Assembly (NCBI GenBank): GCA_937923345.1
Contig: CAKZVJ010000056.1
Span: 1-55,540 of the forward strand
DNA length: 55,540 nucleotides
Direction of reading: 5' to 3'
Source: an uncultured Saprospiraceae bacterium
GTDB taxonomy: Bacteria; Bacteroidota; Bacteroidia; Chitinophagales; Saprospiraceae
Each line of letters opens with the position of its first letter. The first letter of the stretch is position 1. The translations under genes were made by a program, and so were the position numbers. The notes under the pieces are model-generated. The model did no database searches. It saw only the letters and a list, made by a program, of their open reading frames with translations, and was not told where the DNA came from. Shown here in pieces: positions 1 to 8,915 of this stretch.

Positions 1-432
1 ATTGCGGCGGCATTCGGTAATGTACACGGTGTATACAAGCCGGGTAACGTCAGTTTGAAGCCTATCATCTTAAAGAATTCTCAAGAGTTTGTAAAAGAGA
101 AATTTAATTTGGAGTCTGATCATCCTATCAACTTTGTATTCCACGGTGGATCTGGATCTTCTAGAGAAGAGATCAGAGAAGCTATTGAGTACGGAGCTAT
201 CAAGATGAACATCGATACGGATATGCAATGGGCTTTTTGGGACGGTGTTAGAGGCTATGAGTCCTCTAACAAAGATTACTTGCAGGCTCAAATTGGAAAT
301 CCTGATGGAGACGATAAGCCGAACAAGAAATACTACGATCCACGTAAGTGGTTAAGAGTGGCAGAGCAATCGTTCGTAGATAGATTGAAACTTGCTTTTG
401 AAGATTTGAACTGTATTGGGAAGAATGCATAA
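1..432 (+). CDS. fbaA: Class II fructose-bisphosphate aldolase, C-terminal part (5' end outside window)
   Basis: The frame is open from base 1 and encodes the last 143 residues of a class II (zinc-dependent) fructose-1,6-bisphosphate aldolase, which cleaves FBP to DHAP and glyceraldehyde 3-phosphate in cytoplasmic glycolysis and gluconeogenesis. Visible family motifs are AAFGNVHGVYKPGN with a zinc-ligand histidine, FHGGSGSS with the second metal histidine and the glycine-rich loop, and NIDTDMQWA for phosphate binding. The internal TTG at 55 is not a start, because the conserved NVHG motif lies upstream of it. A strong intrinsic terminator follows 25 bases after the stop. A decayed second copy of the last ~70 bases of this gene lies near 6508-6573. 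The identification is secure; only the N-terminus is missing. Confidence 0.95.
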   Translation: MAAAFGNVHGVYKPGNVSLKPIILKNSQEFVKEKFNLESDHPINFVFHGGSGSSREEIREAIEYGAIKMNIDTDMQWAFWDGVRGYESSNKDYLQAQIGNPDGDDKPNKKYYDPRKWLRVAEQSFVDRLKLAFEDLNCIGKNA

Positions 433-450
433 TCTTTTCTAAAGACCTAT

Positions 451-487
451 AAAAAAAGGGGCTGCGTATTCGCAGCCCCTTTTTTTG
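451..487 (+). terminator. Rho-independent terminator of fbaA
   Basis: A perfect 9-bp GC-rich stem (458-466 paired with 471-479) with a TATT loop is preceded by an A run and followed by seven T residues. It lies just after the fbaA stop. Confidence 0.93.
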
Positions 488-679
488 TTGAGTAGGTAAA
501 ACGTTCTGTTATTTTCAGTGAGAAATGTATAAATTGCTAATTTATCATCAGGGTAATGATTTATAATTGTTAAATGTTTTAAACATATTAGATTTATTGA
601 ATCCGAATTATTACATTAGATGTAAATATGGGAACATGTTTTGCTAAAATTAGATTTCAAACCACTTAAATTATACAAA

Positions 680-3600
680 ATGTCAAACCGTCAAACCGTC
701 AAACCGTCAAACCGTCAAACCGTCAAACCGTCAAACCGTCAAACCGTCAAACCGTCAAACCGTCAAACCGTCAAATTAAAAACTTATCTTTTTTTAATTA
801 TTTCATTATCATTCGTTAAAATTACTTCAGCACAGTTTGAATGCGCCGTGTTGGGTGGAGCTACAAGTCCACGTATTGTAGACTGTAGTCAATTTGATTT
901 AACCACCGACGAAATATTGTGTCTGCCCGAAGTTACCTTTAGTCTGGCATTTCACTTTCAAGAAGATCAGAATGGAAACAATTTTATTTGCGATCCTATG
1001 CACCCATTAATTTACAATCAGCCATGGACATCTCAGTATGCCCCGAACTTAGTTGACTTAATAATCAATCACATGAATTCTCAAATGTCTAATGCGCTTC
1101 TTTATAATGGACAGGAGTTAGATTCAAGAATAAACTTTAAACTTTATGGTAACGGAGATTGCGGAAGTGCCTTGTTTACTTATTCTCAAGGTGGACAGCC
1201 AACATATGTGCCAGGCGCTTTGAATGTCAATTTTAGAACAAATGATGTAAATTCTACCACTATTGGGGGTAGAACAAATTTTGGTGCAGATTGGATGATA
1301 ATGGACAATATAATTAATGACTGGGTGTATGGTCAAAAGCTAAAACGATTCTGGGTTGTTGCAAATACTATGTTACATGAGTTTGGGCACACTAGAAATT
1401 TAAATCACTCCTATTATTGTGGTAACGTTTGTCATAATGTCGATCTAGATGTTAATGCTGAGTGCAATGGGGTCGGAGTATGCGTTAGTAATCCTTTTAA
1501 TCAAGGGTCTGGATGTGGAGGTAGTTCCCCCCAAAACTTGGTCATGGGAGTTGGTGGCAATCCCTCAAATTTAACGGAATGTGAATTTGGTGAACTGTGG
1601 AACTATATCATTAACAATGATGTCTCATTTCAAGATTTCGAAACTTGTGATTTGCCACCTAATAATAATGATAGAATTACCTATGATGATAATAGCTCAA
1701 TTGTATGGGATTCAAAAAAGATATTTACGAAGCATGTTACAATAAAATCAGGAACTACTATAACAATTAATTGTGAAGTTTTGATGGGGGATGATAAGGA
1801 AATTTTGGTAGAAGAAGGAGCTAAATTAATTGTCGATGGAGGAACAATTTCAAGCATTTGTGAAAAGCCATGGAGAGGGATAAAGGTAGTTGGGGGAGAC
1901 AATGGCTTTGTAGAGATAAAAGGGGGGGCAACAATCAATAATACGTCTCAGGGTGCTGTTTCAATGTTTCATGATGGAGGCTGGCTTTTAGGAAATGGAA
2001 ACGCTCATGTGAAAATTGAAGGAAGTACATTCAATGATTGCAATAGAATGTTAGGAATGGGATCAGTTGCGAATAATATTAATTTGTCAACTGTAAGAGG
2101 GAACATACAAATTGGAGGAAAATATGGAATAACAAACTGGAATTGCCTCAATGTAATAGTTGAAAATAATCACTTTGAGGTTTCTGATGCTGGGATTGTT
2201 ACTGATCAAGGGCAATTTTTTATTAGAGAAGAAAATACATTTGAAAGTGGAGTCGATGATATTTTTTTTGCTAGTATAAGCCCATCCTTAGCTTCTTTTA
2301 TTGTTAACAATGATTTTGATGATAATGGTACTGGGATAAGAATGCTAGGCACTAGTATAGCGCAGCATGAAATAACTTCAAATAGATTTAATTCTAATCA
2401 ATTTAATCTGTATATGGATGGAGATAATCACTATAAAGTAGATGAGAATAGCCTTAAAGGAACTACAGCAGGAGGCGTATTTATTAATAATGGAAATCAC
2501 AATAATTCTGTTACTTCAAATAATATTTCCTTCAATGATTTTGGTTTGGTTATGAATGGGGAAAATAAAGGGTTTGTTTCTAACAGTAATTGTTTTGAAA
2601 CTTTTTCGTTTGATAATCTTATTTTTGGTCAAATTGGGAATATACAAGGGGCTTTATCTACAAATGGTGCTTCTTTAAATCCAGCTAATAATTGCTTTAC
2701 TCATTTGGGGAGTGGAGCTAGTCCAGTTGTAGATATGTGGGGGAATCCAAGTCCTTTCTTGTATATTGAACCAGAGGATGATTTTAATGATTGCCGAGAT
2801 GCAGTCCAAGCACATTCGAATATTTCAATTTTGGAATTAAATAAAGCAAGGAAATCTGAATGTAGTAATGAGACCCCGAGCGGAATTGAAGACCCTTGTA
2901 ATCCCAGACGAGATTTAAATGAAATTAATCAATCTTTAATTCAATTAGAAAATCAGGCGGCAGCTTCGAGTTTCCCAACTAGGGATGTAATCCAATCATG
3001 TTATGAAAATGTACGATCATTATGGGTGGAGGTAATGTTAGAGCAAAATAATTTTGATGAAGTTAGATCATTTTTGAATGAAAGTAATACAGACGATGCA
3101 AAATTACTTATATATAAAAGTTACTTATTAGAAAATCAAATTGAGCAGGGTAAGCAATATTTGCAATCTCTTTCTAACAATAGCGAACAATTAGATGATT
3201 TTATATATATACAGTTGGTTCAAACAAAAAGACTATTAAGTAATTTTTCATACCAAGTTTCTTCAAGTGAACTTGCAGAAATTAACCATATTGCTCTAAA
3301 AGATCATCCTTATGCAGCATATGGAAAGTCTTTATATTATTGGATTACTGGAGAAATTTTGTCTTCAGAATTTCCAAAAATTAATGATGAAATAGAGACA
3401 CAAGGTAGAAGCACTTCTATTGCAAATGAAAGTGAAAAGCTAAATATGGAAGTTTATCCAAATCCATTCTCTAACCAACTGATAATTGATTTCGGTGGTG
3501 AACTTGAGAAAAAATCAAAAATAATTATTGATGACATCCAAGGAAAGAATATTCTAGTGTTAGAATCCAGTGAACATTTTCTTAATATTTCTACAGATAC

Positions 3601-3682
3601 TTGGAGTCAAGGAATGTACATTATTTCTATTTATGATGAAGGAGAACTTATTCATAGTGAGAAGCTAGTCTTGTTAAGATAA
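680..3682 (+). CDS. Secreted metzincin-like metalloprotease with beta-helix region and T9SS sorting domain
   Basis: Predicted exported protein of 1000 residues. From the ATG at 680 it has about 32 residues encoded by the 8-bp array, then a hydrophobic signal core (LKTYLFLIISLSFVKITSAQ) ending in an SAQ-type cleavage site. A zinc-site motif HEFGHTRNLNH begins near residue 233 and fits HExxHxxxxxH, with Asn where metzincins usually have Gly; NLVMGVGG downstream could be the Met-turn. The centre is rich in Asn/Gly and resembles a right-handed parallel beta-helix; a helical stretch follows. The last ~75 residues (from VYPNPF) are a type A T9SS sorting domain. No start codon lies between array and signal core, so translation must begin at 680 or at the in-frame TTG at 641. 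Peptidase activity is inferred from the motif only. Confidence 0.8.
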   Translation: MSNRQTVKPSNRQTVKPSNRQTVKPSNRQTVKLKTYLFLIISLSFVKITSAQFECAVLGGATSPRIVDCSQFDLTTDEILCLPEVTFSLAFHFQEDQNGNNFICDPMHPLIYNQPWTSQYAPNLVDLIINHMNSQMSNALLYNGQELDSRINFKLYGNGDCGSALFTYSQGGQPTYVPGALNVNFRTNDVNSTTIGGRTNFGADWMIMDNIINDWVYGQKLKRFWVVANTMLHEFGHTRNLNHSYYCGNVCHNVDLDVNAECNGVGVCVSNPFNQGSGCGGSSPQNLVMGVGGNPSNLTECEFGELWNYIINNDVSFQDFETCDLPPNNNDRITYDDNSSIVWDSKKIFTKHVTIKSGTTITINCEVLMGDDKEILVEEGAKLIVDGGTISSICEKPWRGIKVVGGDNGFVEIKGGATINNTSQGAVSMFHDGGWLLGNGNAHVKIEGSTFNDCNRMLGMGSVANNINLSTVRGNIQIGGKYGITNWNCLNVIVENNHFEVSDAGIVTDQGQFFIREENTFESGVDDIFFASISPSLASFIVNNDFDDNGTGIRMLGTSIAQHEITSNRFNSNQFNLYMDGDNHYKVDENSLKGTTAGGVFINNGNHNNSVTSNNISFNDFGLVMNGENKGFVSNSNCFETFSFDNLIFGQIGNIQGALSTNGASLNPANNCFTHLGSGASPVVDMWGNPSPFLYIEPEDDFNDCRDAVQAHSNISILELNKARKSECSNETPSGIEDPCNPRRDLNEINQSLIQLENQAAASSFPTRDVIQSCYENVRSLWVEVMLEQNNFDEVRSFLNESNTDDAKLLIYKSYLLENQIEQGKQYLQSLSNNSEQLDDFIYIQLVQTKRLLSNFSYQVSSSELAEINHIALKDHPYAAYGKSLYYWITGEILSSEFPKINDEIETQGRSTSIANESEKLNMEVYPNPFSNQLIIDFGGELEKKSKIIIDDIQGKNILVLESSEHFLNISTDTWSQGMYIISIYDEGELIHSEKLVLLR
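683..775 (+). repeat. 8-bp tandem array (TCAAACCG), 11 full copies plus 5 bases, inside a coding start
   Basis: Eleven exact copies of TCAAACCG run from 683 to 770, followed by a partial copy to 775. The array starts immediately after the ATG at 680 and is translated as SNRQTVKP repeats, because three 8-bp units make eight codons. All three phases of the unit are free of stops. A change of one or two units would therefore shift the frame downstream, and only changes of three units keep it. Confidence 0.97.
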
Positions 3683-3710
3683 TTATTCTTTTATCTATAA
3701 TTTATTATCT

Positions 3711-3739
3711 AAAGGGAGGTATAGTGCCTCCCTTTTATT
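3711..3739 (+). terminator. Rho-independent terminator after the metalloprotease-like gene
   Basis: A perfect 9-bp stem (3711-3719 with 3727-3735) with a 7-base loop ends in a T-rich tail, 28 bases after the stop at 3682. Confidence 0.88.
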
Positions 3740-3754
3740 AAAAATATTTGAAGA

Positions 3755-6490
3755 ATGAATATATGGGTTAAAGTTTTATTTTGTTCGTTTTTTATGAATA
3801 TCAATGTACTGGTTGGTCAAACCTTTAGTATTATCGATGACCCAGTCGAAGGAGATGAAGGCATTTTGCATGCTAATAACTTTATCGATATGGCATATGA
3901 TGAAAATAATTTAATTATTATTGGACAGCATCTTTGTAGGTCAAATCCTAATACGCTTCGAGGATGCCCTTCACTTTCTAAGTTTGATCTCGAAAGCGGA
4001 GATGTAAAAGCAATTCTTATTGATTCCATATTTAGCACCAATTTAGATGGTTTACTTTTAAAGGATAATCGCATTTTTTTTGCCTCCTATAAACATGGAG
4101 TTCCAACTATTGGAAGAGAACTCTATATACAAGAGTACAATATGAATCTTGAGTTTGTTAGAGAAGTAAAGGTGCCGACTCGTCCTAATCATACTCCAAA
4201 TATTTTAGGATTAGAGTTTTTGGGAGACAGTTTTTATGTGTTTGGTGACATTATTACTCCTGATGATAAAACAATTGGGTATATCCAAAAATTAGATACG
4301 GATTTAAATTTAATTTGGGATAAACAATATACTCATGAAGAAAATAGAAGTAGCTGTGAAAAACTACAAGAAAATGAAGATGGTGATTTATTTTTTATAC
4401 ATAATTACGATAATGAAATCATTGCTTCTAGTGACAGTAATTCTGGTATTCAAATTGTAAAATTGAATAGGGATGGCGAGAAGCTAGATTCATTGCAGAT
4501 GGATAAAGCTTGGACAAATCAAGATATTTTAACCTTGTTGAATAGTAATGAAAATATGATTTATACTTCTACCAGAAGCCATCCTTTTGATGATTCAATA
4601 TTTGAACAATCGGTAGGTAGAATAAATAAATATTCTGCAGATTTAGATTCCTTAATATGGTCATTAAAGCTACCATTTGATAATTATAATGACTCTAGAG
4701 CATATATTGTAATGAATATAGAACAAGCAAAAAATGGTGATATTCTTGTATCTGGTGCTGTTTACGATGATGGTAAAGAAGCACCCATACAACCACAACA
4801 AAATTTTAACACTAACGCATTTATCGTTAGAATTACAAAAAATGGAGAAATAAAATGGTATCATTTATACAAGGTGCCAAATACACATGATTTATTACCT
4901 TACGAAGAATTTGGGTTTTATCAAGAATCTGGGGTTGCAAGAATATCAGAGATGGAAGATGGTCGTATTGTAGCGTGTGGAGGTACTGGTTTTACAAATA
5001 CGCAAGTATATGGATTGGGGCAAACAGATGAAGCTTTGAATAAATTTTTTGTTCTAGTTGTAGATGGTGAAACGGGTTGCATTGATGGAGAAGAGTGTGA
5101 TGAAATTATTATTTTAGATGGTGAGTATAGACCCCAAGACGATTACCTGCGGGTTATTAATTCCAATTATAGCTGGTTTTCTGAGCGAAGATCTGCGAAT
5201 GGAGAGATAGAAAGTGTAATTCATACTTATTCTGAAGATAGTCTTAACCATCTTTCAAATTATTATTTTCAAAGACTAGAAAATACTGGAGAGGCCTTAC
5301 TAGAGCCCATTGTGAACGGTGATTTTAGAGAACGGAAAGGAAGAATATTTCAAAAATTCCCTGGCGTTTTTAATGAAAAACTTGTATTCGACATACACCT
5401 TCAGGTTGGTGAAATTAGAGAAATCTACAGAGAAGAAGAAAATGCAGTGGAATTGCAAGCCATAGCAACGGATACGATTACTCTTTTAGATGGGATACCG
5501 AGAAAACGAATCCTATTGCAGTGTTTATCTGAGCAAATGTCTAATGATACAGTAATATGGATTGAGGGAATAGGGGAGTTGGACAATAGTATTGGTTGTG
5601 ATTTTGAAGGGATTAAAACACAGTTGCAGTGTGTTCAAGATAAAGTTGGAGGCACCATCTACAGCCTAAGTGGAGAGGATTGTACAGAAGCTGTAAGCGC
5701 CTGTTCACCAAACGCCTTTAGTATAGGGGATAGGTGGACTTTTACCGACATTGGTGTTTTTGGCGGATCTGGAGGCCCTTTTACCTTTGAGATAATAGAT
5801 GAAATAGAGTGGGAAGGAAAGCAAGCATTGGTAGTACAACCAGGCGTAATCGATAATCTAGATTATATGTACCAAGAAGATGGACGTGTTTATTTTTGGG
5901 AGAAAAGGTTAGGAGAATATCAGCTCAATTATGATTTTAATAATGACAGTTCATATCATGTTAGATTTTTCAGTTCTCCTTTGAATGGAGCGGATTCTAT
6001 TGCTGTTTCTGTCGATTCTGTAAAGACAATCGAATTTGATAGTCAAAGTGTTGACGTTCAATTCATTTCTGGTGATCGTCTTGGAAGTTTAGAGGTGATC
6101 AAGGGGGTTGGTCTAAATATGATTGGACCCAGAATTCCATTTAATTATGCTGATGTGGGCAAAGGACCTCTACGATGTTTTGAGTCATCAGAGTGTAGTG
6201 TAAATTTTTCAGGTATGCCCTGTGATACACTTATTGAATCTGTATCGACCATTGATTTGTTAAATGACATTGAGATAAATGTATATCCCAACCCTACTAC
6301 TGGGAGGCTATTTGTGGAGACTAGTTTACAAAGTTGGAGTTATCAAATAATGAATTTACACAATCAACAAGTTGGAGCTGGTTCTTATCGCGAATCTATA
6401 AACGTTTCATCATTGCCACAAGGGGTATATTTCTTACAACTAAAAGATGAAAATAATATTTATCGAGCCATTCGGTTTGTGAAACAGTAA
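3755..6490 (+). CDS. Secreted protein with T9SS sorting domain, function unknown
   Basis: A 911-residue predicted exported protein. It begins with a short hydrophobic signal peptide ending in VLVGQ. Residues ~30-430 contain recurrent blocks of the kind seen in beta-propeller surface proteins (for example ENEDGDLFFI). The second half has two stretches of a Bacteroidota extracellular type with Trp/Tyr-rich strands and paired cysteines. The end, from NVYPNPTTGRLFVE onward, is a type A T9SS sorting domain, so the protein should cross the outer membrane and be anchored or released there. It follows the metalloprotease-like gene after a terminator and is probably transcribed separately. Substrate and partners cannot be read from the sequence. 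Confidence 0.75.
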   Translation: MNIWVKVLFCSFFMNINVLVGQTFSIIDDPVEGDEGILHANNFIDMAYDENNLIIIGQHLCRSNPNTLRGCPSLSKFDLESGDVKAILIDSIFSTNLDGLLLKDNRIFFASYKHGVPTIGRELYIQEYNMNLEFVREVKVPTRPNHTPNILGLEFLGDSFYVFGDIITPDDKTIGYIQKLDTDLNLIWDKQYTHEENRSSCEKLQENEDGDLFFIHNYDNEIIASSDSNSGIQIVKLNRDGEKLDSLQMDKAWTNQDILTLLNSNENMIYTSTRSHPFDDSIFEQSVGRINKYSADLDSLIWSLKLPFDNYNDSRAYIVMNIEQAKNGDILVSGAVYDDGKEAPIQPQQNFNTNAFIVRITKNGEIKWYHLYKVPNTHDLLPYEEFGFYQESGVARISEMEDGRIVACGGTGFTNTQVYGLGQTDEALNKFFVLVVDGETGCIDGEECDEIIILDGEYRPQDDYLRVINSNYSWFSERRSANGEIESVIHTYSEDSLNHLSNYYFQRLENTGEALLEPIVNGDFRERKGRIFQKFPGVFNEKLVFDIHLQVGEIREIYREEENAVELQAIATDTITLLDGIPRKRILLQCLSEQMSNDTVIWIEGIGELDNSIGCDFEGIKTQLQCVQDKVGGTIYSLSGEDCTEAVSACSPNAFSIGDRWTFTDIGVFGGSGGPFTFEIIDEIEWEGKQALVVQPGVIDNLDYMYQEDGRVYFWEKRLGEYQLNYDFNNDSSYHVRFFSSPLNGADSIAVSVDSVKTIEFDSQSVDVQFISGDRLGSLEVIKGVGLNMIGPRIPFNYADVGKGPLRCFESSECSVNFSGMPCDTLIESVSTIDLLNDIEINVYPNPTTGRLFVETSLQSWSYQIMNLHNQQVGAGSYRESINVSSLPQGVYFLQLKDENNIYRAIRFVKQ

Positions 6491-6507
6491 AGCGGCATAG
6501 AAAAGCG

Positions 6508-6573
6508 GAGCAATCGTAGGTAGAAAGATTTAAACTTGCTTTTGGAGAATTGAATTGGTAAGAATGCATAGTT
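6508..6573 (+). pseudogene. Decayed duplicate of the fbaA 3' end
   Basis: This stretch aligns with 361-433 of fbaA, including the exact shared runs GAGCAATCG, AAACTTGCTTTTG and AAGAATGCATA in the same order, with small gaps and substitutions between them. It no longer encodes aldolase sequence. The copy sits right after the two T9SS genes and before the convergent dnaG, so those two genes are bracketed by direct repeats of the fbaA tail. Confidence 0.8.
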
Positions 6574-6583
6574 TTATTTTTTT

Positions 6584-6617
6584 CAGCTAACAGCTAACTC
6601 AAACAGCTAACAGCTAA
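6584..6617 (+). repeat. Short CAGCTAA direct-repeat cluster
   Basis: Four copies of CAGCTAA are arranged as two tandem pairs separated by six bases, in the convergent space before the dnaG stop. This is one of three short-unit arrays in the window, each with a different unit. Confidence 0.8.
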
Positions 6618-6625
6618 CGGCTCCC

Positions 6626-8605
6626 CTAATGCATCAAAACTATCCTCAGCTCCTTCGCTAAGCTATTCCGAATCTCCAATAGCTTTTGATGAGTTTTGAC
6701 AAGTAAGATAATATTGGCATCTTTTTCCTTCATTTTTGCTTTGTTCTCCGCCATCATGGCCTTGATCTTAGTGAGTTTGAAGTATTTTAAGGCTTGCATA
6801 CCTTCATTGAAAAAGTTCTCTTCGGGAAGCGGCTGGGTACGCAGCGTCATGTCGTGCATGTCCTCCCAGTTGTGCGAATAGGTAAATTCTTCAGAGCATA
6901 AAGTCACGGCCATGGTTCGAATCTCCTTTTCAGCGTGATTGATGAAAAGTTTGGCATTGATGGTTTCACCAGCATTTACTTTTTCTCTAGCCAATTCTAT
7001 CATGCTACGATAGGTTGGATTTTTGAAGTGGTCGATGACGTCTTCAAGATTGGCTACGAGTACTTGAGCGAAGGATAGATTTTCACCTTCTGTCTCTGGT
7101 ATTTGCTTATCTCCATAATTCAATAGGAGTTTTAAGATGTCTCTTTCCTTATAATAATCTGTAGAAGGCTTGGGTTTATTTTGCGATACAGCCTCTTCGG
7201 TCCCTTGATAACTGGGGTCAAATGCTTCTGGTGGTGGTTCGTCTTGATCTTGTTGCTGAGCGCGTTCTTTTCTGGCGTCTTCTCTTCTTTGTTCCGCCCA
7301 CTTCTGGGATAGATTATTTTTCAGTGCTTTATTGGAAGTCTCCATGAGGACTGCCTCATCAATTTCCAACAGTCCAGCACATTCTTTGATATATACCGAG
7401 CGCTTGATTGGATCAGGAATCTTAGAGATGCTATTGACAATCTCGTTGATGCTTTTACTTTTTTGGATGGGGTCATTCTTACTTTCCTCTATCAGACGCT
7501 TGGTCTTAAAAAGAATAAAGTCTTCGCTGTGGTTTGACAGAAATTCCATGAAGTCCGTACTACCCAGTTTTTGTACGAGTGAGTCAGGATCTTCGCCCTC
7601 TGGTAAAGGAACGACTGATACATTCAAATCTTGACTCAGCGCTAAATCTAGTCCCCGACTAGCTGCCTTGATACCCGCAGCATCGCCATCGTATAGAAGC
7701 TTAATATTGCTGGTAAAGCGTTTGACTAATCTGATCTGATCTTCGGTCAAAGCTGTTCCAGAAGAGGCTACCACATTCTCAACACCCGCTTGAGATAATG
7801 AAATCACATCTGTGTAGCCCTCAACAAGTATGCATTCGTCAAGACTGCGAATAGATTTTTTGGCGTGATAGATCCCGTATAGAATCTTACTCTTGATATA
7901 TAACTCCGTCTCCGGGGAGTTAACATACTTAGGAACTTTTTTATCGGTCTTTAAGGTACGACCCGCAAATGCGATGGGCTTACCGGAGAGGTTGTGTATG
8001 GTAAACATAACTCGCTCCTTAAAAAAGTCTTTATCGTAGTTATTGGTAAGCCTTACTTGTTTGAGTAGGTCAATATTGTAGCCAGCTTCCTTGGCGCTCT
8101 TCGTGAGACCATCAGGAGCAGAAGAGGCGTAGCCCAGACCAAACTTTTTAATGGTGTCTTCAAGATAACTACGAGACTTAAAGTAGCTCAATCCAACAGA
8201 CTTACCTTCGTCTGTCTCCAATAGTTGTTTTAGAAAGTAGTCTTCAGCGAATTGATTGACTAGATATAAACTATCTTGATGTTGCTTTAGCTTTTGGTGC
8301 TCCTCCGATGTTTCGGTTTCTTCAATTTCTATATTGAACTTGGCGGCTAGATGACGAAGCGCTTCTGGGAAGTTGAAGCCCTCATGCTCCATAACAAATT
8401 GTACAGAGTTTCCGCCTTTACCACATCCAAAACACTTATAGATTCCTTTAGTCGGAGAGACAGAAAAGGAAGGTGTCTTTTCATTATGAAAAGGACATAG
8501 ACCAATCATATTGGAGCCCCTTCTTTTGAGGTTGACATAATCATTGACAACGTCCTCTATGCGAGCATTATCTATGATGTTTTGTACGGAGCGTTCTGTG
8601 ATCAT
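6626..8605 (-). CDS. dnaG: DNA primase
   Basis: A 659-residue DnaG-type primase that makes RNA primers at the replication fork. The N-terminal CHC2 zinc-binding domain has ligands C37, H40, C58 and C61 (motifs CPFHNEKTPSF and KCFGCGKGG). The central TOPRIM fold shows LVEGYTDVISL and the acidic YDGDAAG motif. The C-terminal ~200 residues are more variable and helical, as expected for the helicase-interacting domain, after an acidic, Gln/Pro-rich linker. The ATG is preceded, four bases away, by a TATTTTTG box (8610-8617 on the reverse strand), which suggests a very short leader. The gene converges on the T9SS pair and stands alone. The identification is secure. Confidence 0.96.
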   Translation of the reverse strand: MITERSVQNIIDNARIEDVVNDYVNLKRRGSNMIGLCPFHNEKTPSFSVSPTKGIYKCFGCGKGGNSVQFVMEHEGFNFPEALRHLAAKFNIEIEETETSEEHQKLKQHQDSLYLVNQFAEDYFLKQLLETDEGKSVGLSYFKSRSYLEDTIKKFGLGYASSAPDGLTKSAKEAGYNIDLLKQVRLTNNYDKDFFKERVMFTIHNLSGKPIAFAGRTLKTDKKVPKYVNSPETELYIKSKILYGIYHAKKSIRSLDECILVEGYTDVISLSQAGVENVVASSGTALTEDQIRLVKRFTSNIKLLYDGDAAGIKAASRGLDLALSQDLNVSVVPLPEGEDPDSLVQKLGSTDFMEFLSNHSEDFILFKTKRLIEESKNDPIQKSKSINEIVNSISKIPDPIKRSVYIKECAGLLEIDEAVLMETSNKALKNNLSQKWAEQRREDARKERAQQQDQDEPPPEAFDPSYQGTEEAVSQNKPKPSTDYYKERDILKLLLNYGDKQIPETEGENLSFAQVLVANLEDVIDHFKNPTYRSMIELAREKVNAGETINAKLFINHAEKEIRTMAVTLCSEEFTYSHNWEDMHDMTLRTQPLPEENFFNEGMQALKYFKLTKIKAMMAENKAKMKEKDANIILLVKTHQKLLEIRNSLAKELRIVLMH

Positions 8606-8609
8606 AGTG

Positions 8610-8617
8610 CAAAAATA
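8610..8617 (-). promoter_or_regulatory. Predicted -7 box of dnaG
   Basis: TATTTTTG on the reverse strand matches the Bacteroidota TAnnTTTG -7 element and ends four bases before the dnaG ATG. No convincing TTG -33 box is seen at the usual distance. Confidence 0.45.
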
Positions 8618-8651
8618 AGATTATTGACCTAAAATAGGTATAAATATGCGA

Positions 8652-8670
8652 CTGTTAAAATTTTTAACAG
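8652..8670. promoter_or_regulatory. Palindrome upstream of dnaG
   Basis: A perfect inverted repeat with 9-bp arms (CTGTTAAAA / TTTTAACAG) and one central base lies about 50 bases upstream of the dnaG start. It could bind a dimeric regulator. There is no T tract, so it is not an obvious terminator. Confidence 0.45.
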
Positions 8671-8703
8671 CGCAACAATACATGCTTAAAAAGTTGAGAG
8701 ACA

Positions 8704-8890
8704 ATGGATTATGAAAATGAATTCATATTAACATTTAACCGTTCAACTATTTTTTACTTTAAAGCGTTATTCTAGTAACAACTAAAGCAAAAAGAGTCGA
8801 AGAAATAAAAAATATTATAATGGGTGTTCTCATATAATAGTGTGTGGTTTGAATGCAGCGAGATTATTAATTAATCTTGCTGCTTTTTTT
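8704..8890 (+). ncRNA. Possible small transcript ending in an orphan terminator
   Basis: A clear terminator at 8855-8890 has no recognisable gene ahead of it on its strand. Upstream are only a 23-codon ORF (8704-8775) and a 5-codon ORF (8820-8837). The stretch may encode a small RNA or a leader-peptide transcript. The 5' limit is a guess and no matching RNA family was recognised. Confidence 0.3.
8855..8890 (+). terminator. Rho-independent terminator without an assigned gene
   Basis: A 12-bp stem (8855-8866 with 8872-8883, one G-T pair) has a 5-base loop and is followed by seven T residues. The orientation is plus strand. Confidence 0.85.
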
Positions 8891-8915
8891 ATGACTAAAA
8901 TTTTGACACTTCTTT

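Noticed and set aside
433-6573. Integrative island with att sites at fbaA
   Set aside because: The flanking repeats are suggestive, but no integrase, recombinase or transfer gene lies between them, so only the repeat observation is kept.
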